A stretch of 64,000 nt of DNA from Diphasiastrum complanatum (taxonomy: Eukaryota; Streptophyta; Lycopodiopsida; Lycopodiales; Lycopodiaceae). Location of the stretch: contig CM055094.1 in NCBI GenBank assembly GCA_029204225.1, positions 9,657,234 through 9,721,233 of the forward strand, in the 5' to 3' direction. Below the pieces are notes generated by a model that was not told the DNA's origin, did no database searches, and saw nothing but the letters and a program-made list of their open reading frames with translations. Positions within the stretch are counted from its first letter, which is position 1. Each line of letters begins with the position of its first letter. The position numbers and the translations under genes were made by a program. Shown piece by piece: positions 56,151 to 64,000 of the stretch.

Positions 56151-59100
56151 TTAACTTGCTAGTTTTACAACACTACTTTGTTCCAACTTAAGAATGATCT
56201 CCATCATCAGAATAGATCTCTTCTCAAGGATCCTAATATGTACAAAATAGGACACAACATAATTGATATAGATAATAGTGTCCATATAGGATGCTTCACT
56301 ATTTCTTACATCAATTTTACATAGAATCATAAAAATGGTACATGTAAAAGAACATAGAATCTCAATTAATGAATTCCTCCATGTATCCATCTCTGGTTTC
56401 TCTGTAAAATAGCAGCAAACAAGTTGTAAATGAAAGTGATCAACAAGTGTTTGCATGCCTCCTCCACATTTCACTATACATATAGTGAATGCAACATGTA
56501 TCTCCATGAATGAACTTCCATCACCACCTTGCCTTTGTAGATCTTCAATCCATGAAAGCCTTTGAGTGAATGAATGCCAAAAAGATGTGTTCCCTACTCC
56601 ATTTGAATGACCAAAACCTGAACTTGAAATACTTGAAGTACCTCCACAAGATTTGCACACAACGCTTGATCCTACAATGTCAACAAGTTGCCAATTTGCC
56701 AACACTAGAATACTAGATCTTGAACTTTGTTCAAAAGAAAACATATTGACCACTTCAATACCTTTCAAGATCTGAATGAATTCATGTACTTGATCATACA
56801 AACCAGCAATGATAACTATTCCATCTCCAAGATCCAAAGGATGCAAAACTATGGAACTAGTTTTATTGAAATTTGACAATTTCAACACATTGACATAACA
56901 ATGTTCATACATGAGATTAGGCAAGTGAGGTAGAGTAAGAAGACACTTCCTTGCAGCTCCAAAGACCTTACTTGAACCTTCAAGAACCTGTAAAAACAGA
57001 TCCAAAATGCCTTGACCATTTGTCTCTTCTTTGATGCTTTTCACTAGCTTCGAATTGCCACTTGTCTCTTGGTGTTGATGAAGCAATCCAAGATCAACCT
57101 CTTGATCTTCCAATAAGACATCAAAGATCTTGCATATGTGAACATCTTCAGATCTGAAACTCTGAAGATACTCCCTCTCAAACACATGATTAAGATCCCA
57201 CAAGATCTCATCAATGCTCAAATTTGACCCTTCACTATAGTTAGTGAAAACAATGCCACCATCATAAACCAAAAGATAGATTCCAACATTTCCATTTAAC
57301 ATGAAGTAGAGTAGGTGAAGATGAGTATCAAACCTAATCAAAACAGCCCTCTTGAGTTCATAACAAACCTCAATAAGCTCACCAATGATATCTCCCTTGC
57401 CTTGAAGAAGTTGCCACTTGAGTTGCTCCATGTAGTCTTCTTCAACCAACCTTTTGTCATCTTGACCATGAATGAACAATCCACCACAATCATAGAATGC
57501 TTTGAGTTGATGAAGAGATGTTAGATCCATGCTTTGGATCTTCCCAAGAACCACTCTTCCATTGCCCTTTCCTTCACAAGACTCCCTCTTAATGCTAGCA
57601 CCACAAAAGTTAGAAACCTCCCTCTTGATAGTTGCACCATAAGAAGTAGAAGACTCTTGAATATTAGAAGCCAAGAAAAGAATCCTTAGTACCTTCAACA
57701 TAAGAGTGATTGAAGTACTCTCTCTTTTCAAACATGAACTTCTACTCAATGATTTAGGTAATGAGTCATATGATAATGATTCTTCCTCACTATCGTTCAT
57801 AAAAACATCATTCAAAGTACATCCTACTTTGAACACTTCACATACTTCTCTTCCTTTTGACTTGTGATCTCCCTCACCAAGTCTCATGATAGAAACTTTT
57901 GATCTACTCTTTTTATGAAGAAATGTGACACCACTTGTTGCACAAATGACTTTATCACAAAAAGATGTAAAAGAACCATTTCCTTCAAGCATGCTCAAAG
58001 CACCATCATCTTTTCCCACATGATTACATACATCAATATGAAAAGAATTAGAAGAACAACCATCTTCTTGCAAAGAATGACACTTAGCATCTCCATCTTT
58101 TTCCATATGAACAAACAAGTCATTAGCAACAATCACTTCCAAAGAAGAATCTTCATCAACTCCATTGATGAAGTTAGCTCCTTCCTTACCTTTTCCATTT
58201 TTGCACTTGCCATCTAGCACCATTGAAGAACCAACAAGCCTTGGAAGTCCATGAGTAGAAGAGTACAAACATGATGCTAATTTAGCTCCACATGACTCCA
58301 TATGACTAGTAGGTAACACTAGTGCATCTTCAAGATCCAATGGATCCAAAAAATTGACCATAGATTCACCAAAGCTTGCCAAGTTAGCACAACAATTATC
58401 ATCTCCAAGAAGTACATTAGATCTCAACCTAGATCTAGCATTTTGTTTCTTATGGCATTCATTTGCAAAATGTCCTTTTATCCCACAATAAAAGCACTTG
58501 AACTTTGACTTATTGTTCTTAGTAGAAGAGGAAGAGGAAGAGTGATCATCATGATCAAAGTTACCACCTTTGGACCATTTCCCTTTGCCTTTACCTTTGC
58601 CCTTGAATTTGCCTTTTGTGAAGAAAGCCTCTTCACCTCCACCTTGCAAGGATGCACCATCAAGCTTTGATTGCAACCTATGTTCTTCAGCCAATAAGAT
58701 TTCTTGCAAGTCAACCACACTTGGCAAGACTCTTTGAATGGCAAAACTTTGCACAAGGTTAGCATGTTCATTTAGCAAACCATTCAACATAACTTGGACT
58801 ATTTCACCATCTTTTATGTTCTCATCAATGCATGCTAAATCATCACTTAGGGACTTAACTCTCAAGATAAATGCATGAGCACTTTCACCCTCTCTTTGCC
58901 TACTAGAAAATATTTGTCTCCTTAGGGTCAATACCCTAGATGTGGACTTTGATTCAAAGAGCTTCTTTAAGGCATTCCATGCCTCACTTGCACTTTGACA
59001 CTTTCCAACTTCCTTGAGAAGTTCATTTGTAACATTCATTTTAATGATATGAAGAGCCCTTTTGGCCTTCTTATCAAACCTTTGTTGCTCTTGAAGTGTG

Positions 59101-59243
59101 AGAGGTCTCTCTTCAAGTTCTGCAACTATGTCCATGAGTTCATTCAACTCAAGTAAGGACTCCATCCTCACTTTCCAAGTAGAGTAGTTTGATGAACTCA
59201 ACCTTTCACTAGACTCTAGCATGATCCCACCATTGGAAGCCAT
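56151..59243 (-). CDS. 1030-aa Gag fused to an unrecognised C-terminal protein
   Basis: The ATG at 59243 starts MASNGGIMLESSERLSSSNY. Residues about 10-190 are a copia-type Gag (SSSNYSTWKVRMESLL; AWNALKKLFESKSTSRVLTL; UBN2 region to AEEHRLQ). A Lys/Gly basic stretch (KGKFKGKGKGKGKWSKGG, 210-227), an acidic/Ser patch and a CCHC knuckle (C250, C253, H258, C263; CFYCGIKGHFANEC) follow. Residues 264-1030 match nothing I know. They are Cys- and Ser-containing, with many charged segments up to about 900, and end with hydrophobic stretches (about 911-926, 959-977 and 989-1003). I see no D-S/T-G protease site, HHCC/DDE or YxDD. The frame is open for 3.1 kb and stops 13 nt before the LTR, so it is surely coding or very recently so. 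It may provide Gag-like particles plus an unknown activity. Confidence 0.93.
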   Translation of the reverse strand: MASNGGIMLESSERLSSSNYSTWKVRMESLLELNELMDIVAELEERPLTLQEQQRFDKKAKRALHIIKMNVTNELLKEVGKCQSASEAWNALKKLFESKSTSRVLTLRRQIFSSRQREGESAHAFILRVKSLSDDLACIDENIKDGEIVQVMLNGLLNEHANLVQSFAIQRVLPSVVDLQEILLAEEHRLQSKLDGASLQGGGEEAFFTKGKFKGKGKGKGKWSKGGNFDHDDHSSSSSSTKNNKSKFKCFYCGIKGHFANECHKKQNARSRLRSNVLLGDDNCCANLASFGESMVNFLDPLDLEDALVLPTSHMESCGAKLASCLYSSTHGLPRLVGSSMVLDGKCKNGKGKEGANFINGVDEDSSLEVIVANDLFVHMEKDGDAKCHSLQEDGCSSNSFHIDVCNHVGKDDGALSMLEGNGSFTSFCDKVICATSGVTFLHKKSRSKVSIMRLGEGDHKSKGREVCEVFKVGCTLNDVFMNDSEEESLSYDSLPKSLSRSSCLKRESTSITLMLKVLRILFLASNIQESSTSYGATIKREVSNFCGASIKRESCEGKGNGRVVLGKIQSMDLTSLHQLKAFYDCGGLFIHGQDDKRLVEEDYMEQLKWQLLQGKGDIIGELIEVCYELKRAVLIRFDTHLHLLYFMLNGNVGIYLLVYDGGIVFTNYSEGSNLSIDEILWDLNHVFEREYLQSFRSEDVHICKIFDVLLEDQEVDLGLLHQHQETSGNSKLVKSIKEETNGQGILDLFLQVLEGSSKVFGAARKCLLTLPHLPNLMYEHCYVNVLKLSNFNKTSSIVLHPLDLGDGIVIIAGLYDQVHEFIQILKGIEVVNMFSFEQSSRSSILVLANWQLVDIVGSSVVCKSCGGTSSISSSGFGHSNGVGNTSFWHSFTQRLSWIEDLQRQGGDGSSFMEIHVAFTICIVKCGGGMQTLVDHFHLQLVCCYFTEKPEMDTWRNSLIEILCSFTCTIFMILCKIDVRNSEASYMDTIIYINYVVSYFVHIRILEKRSILMMEIILKLEQSSVVKLAS

Positions 59244-60402
59244 GATTCTAATGTTTCTTCAACTTTTAGGTTCTGTCCTAAAGCACTTAGCACTCACTTT
59301 TCTCTCAACAAATGATAGATAAAGAGATCTATGAAGATTTAGGACCCTAAAACACTTCTATCTTGAACCTAGATGGTTTCCAAGCATAGAAAGGAAGATT
59401 GAAACACATGCAACACTTTGCACACACTAAGAATGGATTACAAAATCAAACCAACCTGAACACACTCTTGCTTAAGCTCTCAAACTTTCCAGCAAGTGAC
59501 CAAATCAAGTTATGGTGTGAAGAGTTACTTGCATTCTTAGAAAATACCCAAAACTAGGATGCCAAGATTACCTAGTAATGAACAAACTTGATCAACATAT
59601 GATCAACACACTAAGATATTGATTCAACCTGTAAAACCACATGTAAACCACACTTCTAAAAGTTTATGAACTCCAGCAAGTGATAAATACAAGATTTAGA
59701 GGTGAATGAATGAGCACACTTAGTGAATCACAAGACTAGCTTCACTATCTTGTCAAATCTTGGTGTTTAGATGTAGATCTAAGATCACTTCACATGAGAA
59801 TGTTCCTCAACCTGTTAAGAACCTGAAAACACACTTGCATAATGGTTAACACCTTCCAGCAAATGCTCCAATCAAATTACATAAGGAGAGTTACTTACAT
59901 GCTCAACAAAGTACACCAAAAATTATGCCAAAATTGATGACAATCTTTACAATATGCTCTTCACAATGGAGCTTGCAATATGTTCACCCAAAAAGGGGAT
60001 CTTTCATCCAAATGGGAGCTTTGCTCAGCCTTTAGGAGAATTACAACTCACTCAAAAGAGCATTTGTCATCCACTTAAGGAGAAGTTTCATCCACTTAAG
60101 GAGAGTGTTCATCCAAGAATGGAGATTGTCAACAATAGGATTGAAAAGAACATTGTTAATATTGAATATGCACAAGCCTCACAATCACAAATGATTAGGT
60201 GTTATGATCTGATCCAAAATAGTTTCTTTTCAGCCTCTGATCTTCAATAGACCTGAAATATGCTTTTGATCCACAAGTTCAACTCACAAAACAAAGGTTA
60301 GTAAGATTTGATCAACAAAGCAATGCAAAATCATGCTAGAACTTGATCAAACATCCAAATATCACCAAAAATGGAATACTTACTGTAAATAGAAGCCAAC
60401 CA
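59244..60402 (-). other. Leader of the young element with about three 180-bp repeats
   Basis: Between PBS and ATG are three imperfect units marked on plus by CAACCTG (59452, 59625, 59808) and by CCAGCAAGTG/CCAGCAAATG (about 59489, 59672, 59851). Spacing is 173-183 bp. Beyond them, 59990-60120 has CATCCACTTAAGGAGA repeats. It may hold the packaging signal; that is inference. Confidence 0.6.
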
Positions 60403-60414
60403 GCTCTGATACCA
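60403..60414 (-). other. Primer-binding site, tRNA-iMet type
   Basis: On minus TGGTATCAGAGC lies directly behind the LTR end, the standard PBS of copia elements. Confidence 0.95.
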
Positions 60415-61061
60415 TGTGAAAAATACAGATCCTAAGTGGATCTAAACTCCAAGATCATTGGCTTGAATGCTTGCACTCCAAACTACATAAGCTAGGAATT
60501 GGCAACACATTCTATGCTACCTAGAATGCAAAGAACTTGATCAAAAAGCATTTATCACAAATGGAAACTTCCATAAACATCAAGTGCGGCCCAAAATAGC
60601 ATTATACAGTCCATAATACATCAGCCTACCACTTTTGGAAAGCACCTAAGATCATACACACAAAGCTTGAACTCAATCACTACACAATGCCAACAATGGA
60701 AGGAGAACCCAATAGAAAAATCTCTCATTAAGCAAATGAATACAATGGATCTGCTCCAACCTGTTTCTCCACGGCCTACCTGCTATATATAGCTGAGAGA
60801 GATGACTCTCTCTCCTCTCTCTAGACCCTCCTTACCTAAAATATGCCCTATATAGGTAAAATTGGCATATATGTCCAAAATACATGAAAATGGACTCATT
60901 TCGAAGGTCTTGAAGTTTGACACTTCTTCATACTGAAAAAATACACTTACTAAAAATATCTAGACCTGTTTCACACGTGTGAAAAGTCAGATCCTAAACT
61001 ATGTGCCATTTTTAGCAATTTTGGTCTAAAACTAGACAAGGAAATGTTGACAATTTTCACA
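60415..61061 (-). repeat. 5' LTR of the young element
   Basis: Same length and sequence as 55491-56137 except GGAAGGAGAACC and TTGGTCTAAAAC at the two variable sites. On minus it holds the promoter; TATATATAG reads near 60786 on plus. Confidence 0.95.
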
Positions 61062-61161
61062 CCCATCACCGTTGATTCTCACCAAAATCTTCACATATCT
61101 TGATCCAGTGGGTATCACAAATAGTGAGTACCCATGCAACACTGAAGAACACTCATCAAAA
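61062..61161. repeat. Right copy of the 100-bp tandem repeat
   Basis: CCCATCACCGTTGATTCTCA...GAACACTCATCAAAAA is the partner of 55386-55485. It begins with the TSD of the young element. Confidence 0.85.
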
Positions 61162-62704
61162 AGCTCACGCATACTAGTAGCATTAAGTTTAGTACTATTG
61201 TTTCTTGGCTCGCCGGCAGTTGGTCCCTCGCCTCTGGCAATGAGGTGACTCAATTGAGACTACATAATTGAATCCCATGTCACTCTGCACTAGAATGGTG
61301 TATGGACTAATGGGTGTGCATCAGGTTGAGGACGACTTGCGAATGTGGGCTTGAGGTTGTAGCCACATAACCGCGGGCAAGGGTGACCTTGCTCTACATT
61401 TTTGTCATTTCAACGCAATCCAAATGGCTCCATGGTTTGTCCGACTTCAGCTTAGAGCTGAGTAGGAGCAGCTCATGGGGGGACTGCACCCCACAATAAG
61501 CCTGTGCACCATCTATGTACGGCACAGTAGCCTTGTCACGTTGGAGGACACATCCTAGATGTGGCGGCAAAGCCACTAGAAGCTTTTGTGTGGGTGAGAA
61601 TCTCACATACGCTCCATGACGACATTGGGACAAGGCCACTAGCATTAGGAACTAAACCTTGACACGTCTTCGGTCAATATCTGAGTCCCATTTGGCTTTC
61701 ATACAAGTAAAAACAGTTGCTTCAAGAAAAATAAGAATTCTTTCTAATTTCTGAGACGGCCCATCTTTCGACATAAATTGTTCCATATATGATTGGCATA
61801 ATATACACAGTTGACGATTTGGTACACATTTGCACACGTAACACATTGCATAGGACCTCAATTTAAGCACCATATCCTATTGTCTTATTCTTGCAAAATG
61901 AAGTAAATGATTGGGTGTAATTGATAGGGTAGCCATGCTACAAGCTTATCTACCACAAGTACTAATTTGAAGATGTTATTAAGGTTACTCAAACTTTTTC
62001 TGCATGTTTCTAGCATAGCTACATGGAGATGAGAAATGAATCTCAAATAGATGTGATCGATGGATGCCCAGATAATGGTGAAAAGATGACTCGAAGCAAG
62101 ACACTGAGACATAATAGGGAATAAAGGTTCAAAATTATCAAAATAGTTAAAGATGATGCAAAGAGAAGGAAAACTCCAAATATGTACTGTAAATCTTCCA
62201 GAATGCCAACTTACAATCATAGATCTTTGTTTGCTGATATTGAACATTCTTTTATATGCTTACAATAACTTCAACACAAATTTATCTCAATACAGATTGT
62301 TTCCTTCAAACAGTGCTTCTTTCATGTTTGAGGAGTGATTATTGTTCTGTTTGCCATTTAACATGGATAATCTGGTAAGCAAAAATCAAACTGAAAAGTC
62401 AGAGACAAATTAAGTTTTTGTTCTCATGAATACTTTTTAGTCTACATCCCTTTGAAGTGACTTCTACACACAACAGTACACTTGAGGCTGTGAAGATTTT
62501 TTGTATCAGCCTTTCTCACAAAAATCATCTTCCCAAAATAATGTGTTGAAATGTTATCTCACAGCATGTTTGTTTCTTAGTTTATCTCAAAAAGGACAAT
62601 GAAATGGCCATACTTTCAACAACTCTAGTGTAAAAGAAGCATAAAGCTATCTACACCAAATTAAATAATTTTAAGAAACCTAATGCAATGCCCATTCAGC
62701 TGGT
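61162..62704. other. Intergenic, no gene recognised
   Basis: Several 70-120 codon frames occur (for example 61394-61645 minus) but none has a family motif. No LTR, PBS or RNA gene is seen. The right end contains the 3' UTR region of the gene at 62705. Confidence 0.45.
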
Positions 62705-63230
62705 TTACTTCCGCGCTGAACTTATTGGAGCTTGTGCCTTTGTTCCATCATCAGCCCTGCACCAACAAAACTTTGAAACTGGTTTATTCCTTCAGAGTTT
62801 TGTAATATATACCACGAAAATAGTGAATGCCAATAAAAGATCACATTGTTGGCGAATCCGATAAGAACATGGCATCCAGATCAATGTGCTAACAGTATAG
62901 TTGAGTACCTAAAAAGAAAAAATCAGCACTTACCTTAATATTGCTGGCACAGAAATCTCAGGTTCCTTGCCCTTTAGGTCGACTGGAACAACCTCACCAT
63001 TTACACTATTGTTCGTGCTTTCAGGATCACAGGAATTCTTTTTGAATCCAAATTGCAGATCTTCTCCAGGTTCAAGAAGCGTCAAAAGTGGATACTGTCC
63101 ATTGCAAGAATGAAAATAAACATGTGTGAAGTAAGGAGTACGACTTGAGAAGCCCATATCCAGTGCTCTATTTGTTACAGGAGACCAGACAAACCAGGTG
63201 ATATGCAAAAAGTCAAAACTTGAAACAACC
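62705..63230 (-). CDS. Last two exons of an unidentified host gene (partial)
   Basis: On minus, the coding frame includes LDMGFSSRTPYFTHVYFHSC, NGQYPLLTLLEPGEDLQFGF and GKEPEISVPAILR. It ends at 62934 with a strong donor AAG|GTAAGT. A 177-nt intron (62757-62933) ends TGGTGCAG, and the last exon 62756-62705 reads ADDGTKAQAPISSARK then stop. The joint is in frame. The 5' limit of the first exon shown is uncertain: acceptors at about 63170, 63205 or 63217 are possible, and a stop lies upstream in frame at about 63238. The rest of the gene lies beyond 63230, probably past the window end. I do not recognise the protein. Confidence 0.6.
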
Positions 63231-63235
63231 CTCAA

Positions 63236-64000
63236 ACATCAAGATGCATGCATATTCTGCATGACAATAAGACAAAGCAGGTCTATATACAGTTTTGAAG
63301 CACAACCTAGTAGCTCTCGTGCCTGTTAAGGAGAAAATTTAACATAAATTAAGAGTTTTTAGATGAAAATCGTTACCCTCAAACCTAAAGCTTTCCTATA
63401 CAAGTTGACAATCACTTTGTCAATGTACTCGTCATTCCGGAGGTCGTGTTGTAGTGGGTAGGGCATTCAAGTTGCGTGGCAAGCAAGATCAATGAACAAA
63501 GAATTTTGGTAAGTGTAGGCCTCAATTTTTTAAAGTGATTACATTGAGCTGTAGGCAATGAAATCAAGCAGTTTCGGGTTCTGGACCACTTTCTCCATGC
63601 CCACGATAATTCCTACGGTGTTAGTTTCAGCCATTACAAACGTGCCTATCAAGATTTGAATGCCTCACCGAAAATCCATGTTTTTTTTAATTTGACTATT
63701 TTTTGTGAAATAACCTACAGACATCTGATTGAGGAGATGTTTGAATCTAGACTGCATTTGTACATGTTGAACTCCTACGTTGTTAGTTTCACCCGACATT
63801 GTCAATTCTGAAAGTTCCAATTGTCAAACCCTAAATTCATGTGTTTTTTTGCCCTAATTGTGAAGTTATCTATAAGCATCCAATTGAGGCGAGGTTTAGA
63901 TGTATTTTCACATGCCCGCAGAGACTCCTATGCTATTAGGTTCATCGGTCGTCGTTCATGGTGGTAGCTTCAATCACATGTGCTTTTTGGCCCTCGCTCT
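63236..64000. other. Probable intron or intergenic sequence, no feature recognised
   Basis: No exon-like frame was found. If the gene at 62705 continues, this could be intron. Two related blocks occur: TCCTACGGTGTTAGTTTCAG at about 63611 and TCCTACGTTGTTAGTTTCAC at about 63773, each in a roughly 165-bp context, with a third looser copy near 63930. This suggests an imperfect tandem repeat. Confidence 0.45.

Larger units (their letters stand above)
55491..61061 (-). mobile_element. Young non-autonomous LTR element with gag-fusion ORF (TR-GAG type)
   Basis: 647-bp LTRs (55491-56137 and 60415-61061) begin TGTGAAAA and end TTTTCACA. By eye they differ at two positions only. TSD CCCAT lies at 55486-55490 and 61062-61066. 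PBS and PPT touch the LTRs. The sole protein is a 1030-residue ORF with a copia-type Gag start. There is no protease, integrase, RT or RNase H. Movement would depend on pol proteins from an autonomous copia relative. The low LTR divergence indicates very recent insertion. Confidence 0.95.

Noticed and set aside
57315-58217. Plus-strand frames within 57-58 kb
   Set aside because: Shadows of the 1030-codon minus-strand ORF.
59954-60250. 98-codon plus-strand frame
   Set aside because: Lies antisense in the repetitive leader of the young element; short internal repeats explain it.
61394-61645. 83-codon minus frame as a gene
   Set aside because: Looks protein-like in places (HLGCVLQRDKATVPYIDGAQ) but no known motif, no splice support, and stops on both sides.
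63440-63500. tRNA-derived SINE head (GTAGTGGGTAGGGC resembles an A box)
   Set aside because: No convincing B box (GGTTCGANTCC) at the right spacing, no poly-A/T tail and no TSD.

Overview
This is nuclear DNA of a land plant with a large, transposon-crowded genome. The evidence is one intact plant-type beta-1,3-glucanase gene with spliceosomal introns, plant Ty1/copia and Ty3/gypsy retroelements with tRNA-iMet or tRNA-Asp primer sites, a SWIM-domain Mutator-like transposase, a plant Helitron, and long AT-rich stretches without genes. I cannot name the species. The old, heavily decayed element relics would suit a fern, a gymnosperm or a repeat-rich seed plant. There is no sign of an operon, CRISPR array or other prokaryotic feature. 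Layout. 1-10414: a very large inverted repeat made of two Helitron copies placed tail to tail around a spacer of about 76 bp near 5066-5141; the left arm runs off the window start. The arms carry different internal deletions, and a probable solo LTR sits only in the left arm. 10415-14756: intergenic DNA with microsatellites, a copia gag relic, a 40-bp perfect palindrome and a broken fragment of an N-acetylglucosaminyltransferase II (MGAT2) gene. 14757-20718: a truncated minus-strand Ty3/gypsy element (PBS, leader, zinc knuckles, protease, RT, RNase H, integrase). 20720-24575: a copia RT scrap, then a decayed plus-strand gypsy pol with an unidentified ORF behind it. 27161-29880: a decayed Mutator-like transposase gene with two usable introns. 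31380-33272: inverted LTR ends, a beta-tubulin pseudogene and a three-copy 95-bp tandem repeat. 36530-41557: a complete LTR element with TSD but no recognisable coding capacity (LARD-like), inserted in GA-rich DNA. 43060-45935: a decayed minus-strand copia element. 47496-49262: the host glucanase gene, followed upstream by a promoter region with a G-box. 50374-54700: nested scraps of copia, gypsy gag and copia. 55491-61061: a very young LTR element (two differences by eye in 647 bp between the LTRs, TSD CCCAT). Its only ORF is a 1030-codon Gag fused to about 760 residues of unrecognised protein, with no protease, integrase or RT. 62705-63230: the last two exons of an unidentified host gene that continues beyond the window. 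The most noteworthy items are the young gag-plus-unknown-ORF element, the tail-to-tail Helitron palindrome, and the captured or processed fragments of MGAT2 and beta-tubulin. How the parts act together: only the glucanase gene (secreted cell-wall callose hydrolase) and the partial gene at the right end look like working host genes. Of the mobile elements, only the 55-61 kb element has intact ends, primer site, polypurine tract and ORF. It would need pol functions supplied in trans. Everything else is inactive sediment that records nested insertions.
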